Below are positions 9,837 to 18,895 of a stretch of 64,000 nucleotides of DNA, in pieces. The stretch's first letter is position 1. Each line of letters starts with the position of its first letter. The stretch comes from Bacteroidales bacterium (GTDB lineage: Bacteria; Bacteroidota; Bacteroidia; Bacteroidales; UBA1715): assembly GCA_016714605.1 (NCBI GenBank), contig JADKDL010000049.1, forward strand, positions 82,430 through 146,429, given 5' to 3'. A program made the translations under genes and the position numbers. The notes beneath the pieces were generated by a model that was given only the letters and a program-made list of their open reading frames with translations, did no database searches and was not told the DNA's origin.

Positions 9837-10355
9837 TTACTCTTCCTTATACCAACTAGCATACATTAAATAATTGTTTGCTATTTTATTTATAATTTCT
9901 TTAGTTTGTTCGGGATCTATACTTTTTACCTTTTTGGCTGGTACACCGGCATATATTGAATTTGGCTCAACAATCTGACTGTCTAGAACCAAAGCACCAG
10001 CAGCAACTATAGTATTCTGCCCTATCACACTATGATCTAAAAGCGTTGCTCCCATTCCAATTAATACATTACTTTCAATTTTAGCTCCATGAATGGTTAC
10101 ATTATGTCCAACAGAAACATTATCGCCAATCTCAACAGTTGATTTCTCATACAATGTATGAATTACTGTACCGTCTTGAATATTAACCTTATTTCCAATT
10201 TTTATTGAGTTTACATCTCCTCTCAAAACAGTATTATACCAAATACTGCAATCGTTACCTATGACAACATCTCCTATAATTGTAGCATTCTCAGCTAAAA
10301 AACAATTACTTCCTAAAACCGGAGTAAATCCTCGAACTTTTCTAATTAAAGCCAT
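9837..10355 (-). CDS. Gamma-carbonic anhydrase-like hexapeptide-repeat protein
   Basis: A 172-residue left-handed beta-helix protein. Hexapeptide turns run through most of it (ATIIGDVVIGNDCSIWYNTVLRGD, VEIGDNVSVGHNVTIHG, VLIGMGATLLDHSVIG). Three histidines in VIHT, VGHN and TIHG are at the spacing that holds the catalytic metal in gamma-class carbonic anhydrases (YrdA/PaaY family). The C-terminus is a short helix, NNYLMYASWY. It converges on murI with only a few bases between the two stop codons. The substrate is uncertain: some members are true anhydrases, others appear inactive. Confidence 0.88.
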   Translation of the reverse strand: MALIRKVRGFTPVLGSNCFLAENATIIGDVVIGNDCSIWYNTVLRGDVNSIKIGNKVNIQDGTVIHTLYEKSTVEIGDNVSVGHNVTIHGAKIESNVLIGMGATLLDHSVIGQNTIVAAGALVLDSQIVEPNSIYAGVPAKKVKSIDPEQTKEIINKIANNYLMYASWYKEE

Positions 10356-10469
10356 TTTAATTTTCTAATTGAAATTTATTATATATGTTTATAATTATAA
10401 TTCATTACCATAAAGAAAATAAAATTTTTACTTAAAAACTATAAATAAACTATATATTTTTAACTAATC

Positions 10470-11605
10470 ATGTGGAATAAAAATACAGTTATATATCAAA
10501 TATTTGTAGACAGATTCAATGGTTTTTCAAATATAAACGATACTAATCCAGATTTTATGGGCGGTAATCTGGATGGAATAATCTCGAAATTAGATTATTT
10601 GGTACAGTTGGGTATAAATTGTATTTGGCTTACTCCTATTTTCAACACTACTTCTTATCATGGTTATCATGTAACTAACTATGAGGCTATTGATTCTCAA
10701 TTTGGTTCTATAGAGTCACTACAACATTTAATTAAAATAGCCCATGAAAAAAACATAAAAATACTATTAGATTTTGTTCCCAATCACTGTTCTATCTACC
10801 ATCCTTTTTTTGTAGATGCAATACAAAATAAAAATTCAAAATACATTAATTGGTTTCATTTCACAGATTGGCCAAATAAGTACTTATCATTTTTGAGTTA
10901 TAAAGAAATTCCAAAACTAAACTTAGAAAATCAAGAAACAGCAGAATATATAATAACGGTAGCAAAAAAATGGCTCAAATTAGGTATAGACGGCTACAGA
11001 ATAGATCATGCAATAGGCATTAGCAAAGACTTTTGGAGAAATTTCTACAAAATAATTAAAGCCGATTTTCCAAATTGCCTATTAATTGCAGAAATTTGGG
11101 TTGACGGAATAGAAAAAAAAGATTTTGAAACAATAAAATTACCTTCGCCTGATGTTCTTACGAAAAAAGGTATTTCTCAAAAGAAAATACAAAAAGCATA
11201 TCGCAATTGTTTCGATGGAATTATAGATTTCTATTTTCAGAAAAATTTAATCAATCAACTACTTAACAAAACTATTGACGAAGCTTTTATAAAAAAAACG
11301 CATGAGTATTTAGATTCATATACACATAACTGTTCACCTATTCTATTCCTTGATAACCATGATATGAATAGAATAAGTTATACATTAAAAACGACAAACA
11401 AAAAATTAAAACAGCACTTTCATTTATATTATCATTACCCTTTCCGGTAATAATATACTATGGAACAGAGAGCGGAATTATACAAACAGCAAATGCAAAA
11501 TCAAAATTACCTCATTCAGATATACATACAAGAAAAAATATGAATTGGGAAAATATTGATAAAGAACTTTTCGATTATCTGGCAATACAAATTAAAAAAA
11601 GATAG
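10470..11605 (+). CDS. GH13 alpha-amylase family enzyme (frame broken near 11408)
   Basis: A TIM-barrel glucanohydrolase, apparently cytoplasmic (no signal peptide). The four GH13 regions are present: DFVPNH (about residue 101), GIDGYRIDHA with nucleophile Asp179, LIAEIW with acid/base Glu208, and FLDNHD with Asp298. The frame is cut at a TAA near 11448, but the barrel end continues in another frame (TALSFILSLPFPVIIYYGTESG) to a TAG at 11603-11605. Adding one A in the AAAA run at 11408-11411 restores about 378 residues. It is short for the family: I see no long C-terminal beta domain. Acts on alpha-glucans or maltodextrins; exact specificity is unknown. Confidence 0.85.
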
Positions 11606-11712
11606 TTTAATCAAAAGTTCATTCACACAAATACACAAACTGAGATTAAAAAAAATAAAAATGTTAATCCAGATAATAAAAAAAATGATTAAAATTGCAT
11701 AAAATATAGAAC

Positions 11713-11763
11713 ATGAAATACCCTATCATAAATAATCATCATTGCAATGAATTTACATTTTGA
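11713..11763 (+). CDS. Candidate histidine leader peptide (16 residues)
   Basis: A short frame ATG 11713 to TGA 11761 encodes MKYPIINNHHCNEFTF, with two adjacent His codons (11737-11742). It lies about 40 bp upstream of a terminator hairpin directly before hisG, the arrangement of a ribosome-mediated his attenuator. Classical leaders contain more His codons, so this is a weak version or a coincidence. An alternative pairing is possible between TTGCAA just after the His codons and TTGC in the 5-prime arm of the terminator, but it is only 4 bp. Confidence 0.45.
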   Translation: MKYPIINNHHCNEFTF

Positions 11764-11801
11764 AATTAAGAGTGCGGGTATCATAATATAATAACTTTAT
11801 T

Positions 11802-11825
11802 AGGCTTGCTTTGCAGGCCTTTTTA
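11802..11825 (+). terminator. Terminator/attenuator hairpin upstream of hisG
   Basis: An 8-bp stem with one G-T wobble (AGGCTTGC / GCAGGCCT, 11802-11820) and a TTT loop is followed by a run of T. It ends about 20 bp before the hisG ATG, so it sits in the leader and not at a gene end. The previous gene stops some 200 bp upstream, which favours an attenuator over an ordinary terminator. Confidence 0.65.
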
Positions 11826-11845
11826 ATTTGTATAAAAAAGAAATA

Positions 11846-12709
11846 ATGGAAGAGACAATTGTAAAATTAGCAATTCAAAAAAGCGGCAGATTAAGTGAAA
11901 AAACTATCGAACTTTTAAAAGACTGTGGAATTAAATTCGTTTCCAATTCGAGTAGATTAAAAACACAAGCATTTAATTTTCCAATGGAGATACTCTTTTT
12001 GAGAGATGATGATATTCCTGGATATGTTGAAGATGGCGTTGCTGATTTTGGAATATTAGGCATGAATGAAATAGATGAAAAAGCGAAAGATGTAACTGTA
12101 GTTAAAAAACTCGGTTTCTCAAAATGTCGCCTATCTATTGCTGTTCCTAATGCTACCGAATATAGTTCGCCTAAATCTTTAGAGGGAAAAAAAATAGCAA
12201 CTTCCTACCCTACAATACTTAAGAACTGGTTAAAATCGGTAAATGTAAATGCAGAAATTCACGAAATTGGCGGTTCGGTAGAAATAGCTCCTACAATTGG
12301 TCTTACTGACGCAATCTGCGACATAGTAAGCACCGGAGGCACTCTTTTGAGCAACGGTCTGAAAGAGGTAGATCAAATATACAAATCAGAAGCTGCTCTA
12401 ATTGTTAATAAAAACCTAAGCAAAGAAAAAAGTGCAATTCTTGAACGTTGGTTGCTAAGATTAGAAGCGGTTCAAGTAGCATCGAATAATAAATATATAC
12501 TTATGAATGTACCAAATAGCGCCATTGAAAAAGTTTGTGCACTATTACCTGGTATAAAAAGTCCTACTATCATTCCGCTTAAAGATGAAGGTTGGAGTTC
12601 AGTACATTCTGTAATTAATGAAGATGATTTTTGGACACTTATAGAACAAGTAAAAGCAGCAGGTGCAGAAGGAATATTAGTTTGCCCAATAGAACAAATG
12701 ATAAAATAA
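11846..12709 (+). CDS. hisG: ATP phosphoribosyltransferase, long form
   Basis: The first, feedback-regulated step of histidine synthesis: ATP plus PRPP to phosphoribosyl-ATP. At 287 residues it is the long HisG with a C-terminal regulatory domain, from about residue 215 to the end. Landmarks are LAIQKSGRL at the start, GVADFGILGMNEI, and the PRPP-loop segment DAICDIVSTGGTLLSNGL. ATG 11846 gives the usual MEETIVKLAIQ start. The frame also opens at TTG 11828, but that overlaps the leader terminator. The next his genes lie 1.5 kb downstream, after an NfeD/SPFH pair. Confidence 0.95.
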   Translation: MEETIVKLAIQKSGRLSEKTIELLKDCGIKFVSNSSRLKTQAFNFPMEILFLRDDDIPGYVEDGVADFGILGMNEIDEKAKDVTVVKKLGFSKCRLSIAVPNATEYSSPKSLEGKKIATSYPTILKNWLKSVNVNAEIHEIGGSVEIAPTIGLTDAICDIVSTGGTLLSNGLKEVDQIYKSEAALIVNKNLSKEKSAILERWLLRLEAVQVASNNKYILMNVPNSAIEKVCALLPGIKSPTIIPLKDEGWSSVHSVINEDDFWTLIEQVKAAGAEGILVCPIEQMIK

Positions 12710-12784
12710 ATCTCAATAAATATGGTTACATATTCAAAAATCACCTATTTTTGAATATGTAATTTTACGCAACTTATCAATATT

Positions 12785-13237
12785 ATGGATACATCAATAT
12801 TTTTTGAACCTTTTGTGATTTGGTTTTTTGTGGGAATTTTTTTATTGATCTGTGAACTTTTCATTCCCGGTTTGTTTATTGTTTTCTTTGGTGTAGGAGC
12901 ATGTTTAACCTCACTATCATTATGGATGTTTGGTTTTTCATTTACAACACAATTAGTTGTTTTTCTTGTACTTTCCATAACGTTACTTCTCCTTTTAAGA
13001 AAATTTATAAAAGGCAAGTTCTTTCAGGAGAATAAAACAGAGAAACCATATAAAAATGATGAGTTTACAGGAACCACCTTCGTATCAGATATAGATTTAG
13101 ATAAAGGAGACCTAGGAAAAATTTCTTTTAATGGTTCACCGTGGAGTGCTATTAGCACAGAAAACATCAAAAAAAATCAATTAATAGAAATTGTAGAAGT
13201 AAAAAATTTAACACTTATTATTAAACCTAAAAACTAG
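12785..13237 (+). CDS. NfeD-like membrane protein
   Basis: A 150-residue short NfeD protein. Three hydrophobic segments in the first 80 residues (FVIWFFVGIFLLICELFIPG, GVGACLTSLSLWMF, QLVVFLVLSITLLLLL) are followed by an OB-fold C-terminus with GTTFVSDIDLDKGDLGKISFNGSPWSA. NfeD proteins partner with SPFH/stomatin proteins, usually from the adjacent gene, which is the case here with a 6-bp gap. The pair is thought to organise membrane microdomains and quality control. The position between hisG and hisD has no obvious metabolic meaning. Confidence 0.88.
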   Translation: MDTSIFFEPFVIWFFVGIFLLICELFIPGLFIVFFGVGACLTSLSLWMFGFSFTTQLVVFLVLSITLLLLLRKFIKGKFFQENKTEKPYKNDEFTGTTFVSDIDLDKGDLGKISFNGSPWSAISTENIKKNQLIEIVEVKNLTLIIKPKN

Positions 13238-13243
13238 AAAATT

Positions 13244-14170
13244 ATGTTTTCAGCAGATTTTATTTTAATCGGACTTATCATAATTATTGGCATTATTTTT
13301 ATTTCCAATATTAAAATAGTACCACAGAAACAAGCTTATATAATAGAGAGATTGGGAAAATATAATGACACTCTCATTGCAGGATTTAAAATTTTAGTTC
13401 CTTTTATTGACAAAGTAGCATATAAGCATACACTAAAAGAACAAGCTATTGATGTTGCATCGCAAGTATGTATTACAAAAGATAATATTTCGGTAGAAGT
13501 AGACGGAGTTTTATACCTGCAAGTAATGGATCCACAAAAAGCTTCTTATGGAATTGATAACTACAGATTCGCATCGATTCAAATAGCTCAAACCACTATG
13601 CGATCAGTAATTGGTAAACTAGAGCTCGACAGAACTTTTGAAGAAAGAGATATAATAAATACATCAATTGTAGAGGCGGTAGATAAAGCAAGTGAACCTT
13701 GGGGAGTGAAAGTTACAAGATACGAAGTTAGAAACATAACCCCTCCGCAAAGCATAAAAGATGCAATGGAAAAACAAATGCGAGCAGAGAGAGAAAAAAG
13801 AGCAACAATAGCCGAGTCGGAAGGAGCAAAACAATCAAAAATAAACATAGCAGAAGGAGACAAACAAGAGCTAATAGCACGTTCTGAAGGAGAAAAACAA
13901 AGAAAAATAAATGAAGCCGAAGGTAAAGCAGCAGAAATAGAATCGGTTGCAATAGCTACCGCTAATGGAATTAGAAAAATAGCAGAAGCAATAAACTCTC
14001 AAGGAGGAATGGATGCTGTTAATTTAAGAGTAGCAGAACAATATTTATCAGAGTTCGGAAAACTTGCAAAAACAAATAACTCAATGATTATTCCTGCTAA
14101 TTTAGCCGATATTTCGAGCATTATAGCATCGGCTACAACTGTATTTGAAAAATCTAAACTACATAGTTAA
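13244..14170 (+). CDS. SPFH/stomatin (band 7) family protein
   Basis: A 308-residue protein with one N-terminal membrane anchor (FILIGLIIIIGIIFISNI), then the SPFH domain: IVPQKQAYIIERLGKY, VDGVLYLQVMDPQKASYGID, TMRSVIGKLELD and WGVKVTRYEVRNITPP. An Ala/Glu/Lys-rich coiled coil (about residues 180-240, with repeats of the type AEGDKQE, SEGEKQR and AEGKAAE) drives oligomerisation. It is closest to the QmcA/paraslipin type that pairs with NfeD. A strong terminator lies 20 bp after the stop, so the NfeD-SPFH pair ends a transcription unit, possibly read from the hisG promoter. Confidence 0.93.
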   Translation: MFSADFILIGLIIIIGIIFISNIKIVPQKQAYIIERLGKYNDTLIAGFKILVPFIDKVAYKHTLKEQAIDVASQVCITKDNISVEVDGVLYLQVMDPQKASYGIDNYRFASIQIAQTTMRSVIGKLELDRTFEERDIINTSIVEAVDKASEPWGVKVTRYEVRNITPPQSIKDAMEKQMRAEREKRATIAESEGAKQSKINIAEGDKQELIARSEGEKQRKINEAEGKAAEIESVAIATANGIRKIAEAINSQGGMDAVNLRVAEQYLSEFGKLAKTNNSMIIPANLADISSIIASATTVFEKSKLHS

Positions 14171-14190
14171 AATATTTTAATTGTACCGTA

Positions 14191-14222
14191 AAGCCACACC
14201 TTACGGTGTGGCTTTTTTTTTT
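14191..14222 (+). terminator. Rho-independent terminator after SPFH gene
   Basis: A perfect 10-bp stem AAGCCACACC (14191-14200) / GGTGTGGCTT (14205-14214) with a TTAC tetraloop runs into a T-tract of about ten. It is the strongest terminator in the window and separates hisG-nfeD-SPFH from hisD. Confidence 0.93.
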
Positions 14223-14250
14223 ACTTTTACATAAAATTTCAAATTGACAA

Positions 14251-15531
14251 ATGATAGCAATATTTAATAATCCTTCTAGAAACACTTGGGCAGAAATTGT
14301 GACAAGACCCTCAATTGAAAACAACGAACTAGAAACTACCGTTAAGAATATTTTGGAGAACGTAAAAGCCAATGGAGACAAGGCATTAATGCACTATATC
14401 AATACGTTCGACAATCCAAATCAGAAATCGCTTACAATTGAAACTGCTGAAATTGAATCAGCAGAAAAAGAAATAGCAACAGAATTAAAAGAGGCGATAA
14501 AAAAAGCTGCCGAAAACATTAGAACTTTCCATTCTGCACAAAAAGAACCGGTACAAGTTATTGAATCTATGCAAGGTATCAAATGTTGGAGAAAAAGCAT
14601 TGGAATAGAAAAAGTAGGTCTATATATACCGGGGGGTACTGCACCATTATTTTCAACTATATTAATGTTGGCTATTCCGGCACAAATTGCCGAATGTAAA
14701 GAAATAATTCTTTGCACACCCGAAGGAAAAAATGGTAAAATACATCCGGCTATTCTTTACACAGCTAATTATGTAGGCATAAAAAAAATATATAAAGTTG
14801 GAGGCGCACAAGCTATTGCCGCCATGGCTTTTGGAACTGAAACTATACCCAAAACATATAAAATTTTTGGCCCGGGTAATCAATATGTGACAATGGCAAA
14901 AATGCTTGTAAATAAATCGGGCACAGCCATAGACATGCCAGCCGGTCCTAGTGAAGTAATGATAGTAGCTGATAAAACAGCAAACCCTGAATTTATTGCC
15001 GCAGACATGCTTTCTCAATGCGAACATGGCAATGACAGTCAAGCCGTTCTCCTTACAGACAGTTTGGAAATAGCTAATAAAACTATTACAGCTCTTGAAA
15101 TGCAATTAAAAGCATTACCAAGAGAAATGTTTGCTTCAAATTCTTTAAAGAACAGCAAAATTATTATACTAAATTCAATATCAGAACAAATTGATTTTAT
15201 GAATGAATATGCTGCCGAACACCTAATTTTATCGGTAGAAAATACAGACTATTTTGTGGATAATGTAATAAATGCAGGATCGGTGTTTATAGGTAATTAC
15301 TCTCCCGAAAGTGTAGGAGACTACGCTTCGGGGACAAACCATACATTGCCTACAAATGGATATGCAAAGGCCTACAGCGGTGTTTCTTTAGATAGTTTTG
15401 TTAAGAAAATAACATTTCAGCATCTTACCCATGAAGGACTGGAAAACATAGCAAAAACAGTTGAGATTATGGCAGAAGCCGAACAATTGGAAGCTCATAA
15501 AAATGCAGTATCAATAAGACTCAAAAAGTAA
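14251..15531 (+). CDS. hisD: Histidinol dehydrogenase
   Basis: Catalyses the last two steps of histidine synthesis, histidinol to histidine, using NAD and zinc. At 426 residues it has normal length. Conserved blocks are GLYIPGGTAPLFSTILMLAIPA, YKVGGAQAIAAMAFGTETIP, IFGPGNQYVTMAK, IDMPAGPSEVMIVAD, and the active-site/zinc segments LSQCEHGNDSQAVL and NEYAAEHL, with GTNHTLPT near the C-terminus. It starts 28 bp after the terminator and is followed 21 bp later by hisC, so hisDC form a unit. The remaining his genes are not in this window. Confidence 0.96.
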   Translation: MIAIFNNPSRNTWAEIVTRPSIENNELETTVKNILENVKANGDKALMHYINTFDNPNQKSLTIETAEIESAEKEIATELKEAIKKAAENIRTFHSAQKEPVQVIESMQGIKCWRKSIGIEKVGLYIPGGTAPLFSTILMLAIPAQIAECKEIILCTPEGKNGKIHPAILYTANYVGIKKIYKVGGAQAIAAMAFGTETIPKTYKIFGPGNQYVTMAKMLVNKSGTAIDMPAGPSEVMIVADKTANPEFIAADMLSQCEHGNDSQAVLLTDSLEIANKTITALEMQLKALPREMFASNSLKNSKIIILNSISEQIDFMNEYAAEHLILSVENTDYFVDNVINAGSVFIGNYSPESVGDYASGTNHTLPTNGYAKAYSGVSLDSFVKKITFQHLTHEGLENIAKTVEIMAEAEQLEAHKNAVSIRLKK

Positions 15532-15551
15532 AACTTTTAAATATAATTGTC

Positions 15552-16619
15552 ATGTCAAAAAGAAAAAAATTAGATATAAATACACTCCTGAGAGAAAACA
15601 TAAAAAACATAAAACCCTATGCCTCAGCACGCGATGAGTTTACCGGCGTAGCTCAAGTTTACCTAGACGCAAATGAGAATCCTTATGGATCAATTGATGG
15701 CTCTATGAACAACCGCTATCCTGATCCTTATCAAACAAATCTAAAACAGATAATTTCTCCAATAAAAAATATTCCTGTAAATCAAATCTTTTTAGGAAAC
15801 GGAAGCGATGAAGCGATAGAACTTTTATTCAAAGCATTTTGTACACCCGGAAAAGATAAAACCATCATATCTTCACCTACTTATGGAATGTATCAGGTGT
15901 GTGCTGAAACAAATGATATCCAAATAATTGATATTAAACTAAAAGAAGGTTTTGAACTTGATGTTGATGCTATACTAGACATTCAAACCAAAGAAACAAA
16001 AATACTATGGGTTTGTACACCCAACAATCCATCGGGTAACGCATTTTTCACCTCTTCGATTTACAAATTACTCGATAATTTTAATGGAATTGTAGTGTTA
16101 GATGAAGCTTATATAGATTTTTCTGATGAACCTTCATGGACAACCAATTTGCAATACTATGATAATTTGGTTGTTTTACAAACATTTTCAAAAGCTTGGG
16201 GATTAGCAAATATAAGGTTGGGAATGATGTTCGCCTCAGAAGAGATTATCAAAATAATAAATAAAATTAAAATGCCATATAACATTAATGGTCTTGTTCA
16301 GGATTATGCCATAAATGCTATAAAAAACGGTGAAGCTAAGAAAAACGAATACGTTTTAAATATTTTAGCAGAAAGGAAAAGGCTTGAAACAGAATTAATT
16401 AAACTTGCATGTGTTGAAAAAGTATTTAAGAGCGATGCAAATTTTCTATTAGTAAAAACCACAGCCCCCAAAGAGATATATAGCTATCTTATTTCTAAAA
16501 GCATAGTTACCAGAGAACGTTCAAAATTACATCTGTGCGAAGGGGGTATTAGAATAACTGTGGGAACTCCCCTTGAAAATGATATCTTATTAAAATCTTT
16601 AGCAGAATACAAAAATTAA
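15552..16619 (+). CDS. hisC: Histidinol-phosphate aminotransferase
   Basis: A PLP enzyme of fold type I that transaminates imidazole-acetol phosphate. At 355 residues it has normal length. Features are VYLDANENPYGS at the substrate end, FLGNGSDEAIELLFKAF, WVCTPNNPSGN, VVLDEAYIDFS, and the PLP-lysine segment TFSKAWGLANIRLGM (about residue 214), with a C-terminal arginine segment GIRITVGTP. It lies 21 bp after hisD on the same strand. The family can also act on aromatic amino acids, but its place next to hisD fixes the call. Confidence 0.95.
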   Translation: MSKRKKLDINTLLRENIKNIKPYASARDEFTGVAQVYLDANENPYGSIDGSMNNRYPDPYQTNLKQIISPIKNIPVNQIFLGNGSDEAIELLFKAFCTPGKDKTIISSPTYGMYQVCAETNDIQIIDIKLKEGFELDVDAILDIQTKETKILWVCTPNNPSGNAFFTSSIYKLLDNFNGIVVLDEAYIDFSDEPSWTTNLQYYDNLVVLQTFSKAWGLANIRLGMMFASEEIIKIINKIKMPYNINGLVQDYAINAIKNGEAKKNEYVLNILAERKRLETELIKLACVEKVFKSDANFLLVKTTAPKEIYSYLISKSIVTRERSKLHLCEGGIRITVGTPLENDILLKSLAEYKN

Positions 16620-16630
16620 TAGCAAATCAT

Positions 16631-16661
16631 TTTTGCATTTGAAATAAAAAATACACTTTTG
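16631..16661 (+). promoter_or_regulatory. Possible promoter before glmM
   Basis: TTTTG (16631-16635) is followed 16 bp later by TACACTTTTG (16652-16661), a near match to the Bacteroidota -33/-7 pattern with slightly irregular spacing. The glmM ATG is 34 bp further on. It would separate glmM transcription from hisDC. Confidence 0.35.
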
Positions 16662-16694
16662 TAGAAAATCACCCAAAATAAACAACTTGTAATA

Positions 16695-18077
16695 ATGTCA
16701 TTAATAAAATCAATATCAGGAATAAGAGGAACTATAGGAGGCAAAGCCGGAGAAGGTTTAAGTCCGATTGATACCGTAAAATTCACAGCAGCTTACGCAG
16801 CATATATTAAAAAAAATGTACCCCAAGCCAATAAAATAGTTGTTGGTAGAGATGCACGTATTTCAGGATTAATGATTGAAGGTCTTGTAGTGAACACCCT
16901 GATAGCTTGTGGCTTGAACGTAATAAAACTTGGTTTAGCGACCACACCTACAGTAGAAATTGCTGTAACCGAAGAGAATGCAGATGGAGGAATAATCTTA
17001 ACCGCCAGTCATAATCCAAAACAATGGAATGCACTAAAACTACTCAATGAAAAAGGTGAATTTATAAGTGCATCAGGAGGCGAGGAGATTTTAAGACTTG
17101 CTGAAAGCACAGAACTTACCTTTACCGATGTAGATACTTTAGGTAAAATAACTACGAAGCTTAACTACGAAGACAAACACATTGAGATGATTAAAAACCT
17201 CCCAATGGTTGATACAAAAGCAATTGCAGAAGCTAATTTTACAATTGTAATTGACTGTGTAAATTCAGTTGGCGGAATTGTTTTACCAAAATTATTGAAA
17301 TCTATAGGAGTTAGAAATGTAATAGAACTGTTTTGCGAACCCAATGGTGAATTTCCGCACAATCCGGAACCATTGCCCGAAAACCTTACTGAAATAGCCA
17401 ATTACATTAAGAAAAACAAGGCAAACGTAGGTTTTGTAGTAGATCCTGATGTTGATAGACTTGCAATAGTATGCGAAGACGGTAGCATGTTTGGTGAAGA
17501 GTATACCCTAGTATCGGTAGCCGATTATATATTACAAAATAAAAAGGGAAATACCGTAAGTAATCTCTCTTCGACCAGAGCATTGAACGATGTAACCGTA
17601 AAACATGGAGGCACTTACTATGCATCAGCAGTGGGTGAGGTAAATGTGGTTGAAATGATGAAAACACAAAAAGCAGTAATAGGCGGAGAAGGTAATGGAG
17701 GTATCATATATCCGGAATTGCACTATGGCAGAGATGCTTTGGTTGGAATAGCACTTTTCTTAACTCATTTAGCTAAATCAGGAAAAAGCTGTAAAGATTT
17801 GAGAAATACTTATCCTAATTATTTCATTTCTAAAAATAAAATTGAACTCACTCCTTCCATAAATGTAGATGCTATTCTTGAAACAATTGCAAAGAAATAT
17901 GCTCACGAAAAAGTAAATACCATTGACGGAGTAAAAATTGATTTTGCAAATGAATGGGTACATCTCAGAAAATCAAATACAGAACCAATAATAAGAATCT
18001 ATTCTGAAAGCCAAAATGAAGCTTCTGCTAATAATTTGGCGCAAAAAATAATAAATGACATTAAATCAATTATTTAA
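16695..18077 (+). CDS. glmM: Phosphoglucosamine mutase-type phosphohexomutase
   Basis: Interconverts hexosamine or hexose 6- and 1-phosphates for cell-wall precursor synthesis. The four phosphohexomutase signatures are present in order: TASHNPKQWNALK with the phosphoserine (about residue 101), metal loop DPDVDRLAI (about 248), sugar-selecting GEGNGGIIYPELHYGRDA (about 330), and phosphate-binding RKSNTEPIIRIYSES near residue 425. SISGIRGTIGG opens the protein. At 460 residues it is normal. Bacteroidota homologues are annotated as GlmM, but phosphomannomutase activity cannot be excluded from sequence. Two hairpins follow the stop. Confidence 0.88.
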   Translation: MSLIKSISGIRGTIGGKAGEGLSPIDTVKFTAAYAAYIKKNVPQANKIVVGRDARISGLMIEGLVVNTLIACGLNVIKLGLATTPTVEIAVTEENADGGIILTASHNPKQWNALKLLNEKGEFISASGGEEILRLAESTELTFTDVDTLGKITTKLNYEDKHIEMIKNLPMVDTKAIAEANFTIVIDCVNSVGGIVLPKLLKSIGVRNVIELFCEPNGEFPHNPEPLPENLTEIANYIKKNKANVGFVVDPDVDRLAIVCEDGSMFGEEYTLVSVADYILQNKKGNTVSNLSSTRALNDVTVKHGGTYYASAVGEVNVVEMMKTQKAVIGGEGNGGIIYPELHYGRDALVGIALFLTHLAKSGKSCKDLRNTYPNYFISKNKIELTPSINVDAILETIAKKYAHEKVNTIDGVKIDFANEWVHLRKSNTEPIIRIYSESQNEASANNLAQKIINDIKSII

Positions 18078-18091
18078 AAATTGATACTTAT

Positions 18092-18137
18092 AGGCATCTT
18101 TATATACAAGCAATTTAAGATGCCTAAAACTTTTTAA
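18092..18137 (+). terminator. Hairpin after glmM
   Basis: A perfect 9-bp stem AGGCATCTT (18092-18100) / AAGATGCCT (18117-18125) has a 16-nt loop. A short T-run (18131-18135) follows after AAAAC. The loop is long for an intrinsic terminator, but the position 15 bp after the glmM stop fits. Confidence 0.6.
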
Positions 18138-18140
18138 GTA

Positions 18141-18171
18141 GGTAGAAACGAGAAGATTTCCCGTTTCTACC
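18141..18171. other. Second perfect hairpin after glmM, no T-tract
   Basis: GGTAGAAACG (18141-18150) pairs perfectly with CGTTTCTACC (18162-18171), and the intervening bases can form a further GAA/TTC pairing. No T-run follows. From here to 18417 I see no convincing gene, only an AT-rich stretch. The hairpin may be a processing or protein-binding structure. Confidence 0.5.
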
Positions 18172-18417
18172 AATTACTTCACTCCACGGTATTTTCTGAA
18201 TTTAGCAATTACAATTGCACATGAAAGTAAAAATGAGATTTATAGTTCACATTTATTTCGTAAGAACATAGGCAAACAAAAAAAGCTTTTTTACTTTTGG
18301 ATAATCCAATCCTTAAAGCTACTTTAGAAGTCGAAATAAAACTGTTGAACAAGCATAAGGAAATAAGTTCTTATACCAATAGAATAAAATTCCTTAAAAA
18401 AATAAAAAACAAAAAAG

Positions 18418-18786
18418 ATGAAAAAAATAATAATTGGAACGAGCATCGGATTTATTATTGGAGTTGCGCTTACAATTTTTGTCCTTAATTTCGTAATTGT
18501 AATTCAAATTCCGAAAGATCATATCCGAATTACCGTTAAAAATAATTCCAGCAATATTATTAAAGAGCTTAAACTTATTCACGAAAAGGGTGAAAATAGT
18601 TTGAAATGGATAAAACAAGACCGAGAAATTACAAGTGTGTTTTATACAAGCGGCGAAAATTCCTTTAAAATTAAAGTACTATTTGAGAACGATTCGGTGC
18701 TTATATCAAACGAAAAATACATAGAATCGGGGGCAGACATTACTCAGATAATTACAAATGAAAAGATTACTGATGAAATTGAATAA
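18418..18786 (+). CDS. Hypothetical single-pass membrane protein
   Basis: 122 residues. The N-terminus has one hydrophobic helix (IIIGTSIGFIIGVALTIFVLNFVIVI, residues 4-29) after MKK, so it is either an uncleaved anchor or a signal peptide without a clear cleavage site. The remainder (IPKDHIRITVKNNSSNIIKELKLIHEKGENSLKWIK and onward) alternates polar and hydrophobic residues like a small beta-sandwich facing the periplasm. I do not recognise a family. It has no close partner: 340 bp separate it from glmM and 109 bp from the PIN gene. Confidence 0.6.
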   Translation: MKKIIIGTSIGFIIGVALTIFVLNFVIVIQIPKDHIRITVKNNSSNIIKELKLIHEKGENSLKWIKQDREITSVFYTSGENSFKIKVLFENDSVLISNEKYIESGADITQIITNEKITDEIE

Positions 18787-18895
18787 TATTTTTCATAACG
18801 ATTATTTTGATTTACCTAAAAAGATAAGAATATTCTGATTCTGAAATTGAATTACGAACTTTCAGTATATTAAAGATTTTTTGTAATTTTATTGC

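Noticed and set aside
18297..18488. Short plus-strand frame beginning with TTG before the hypothetical membrane protein
   Set aside because: It overlaps the better gene at 18418 in another frame, has Lys/Asn-rich composition expected from AT-rich non-coding DNA, and shows no recognisable pattern.
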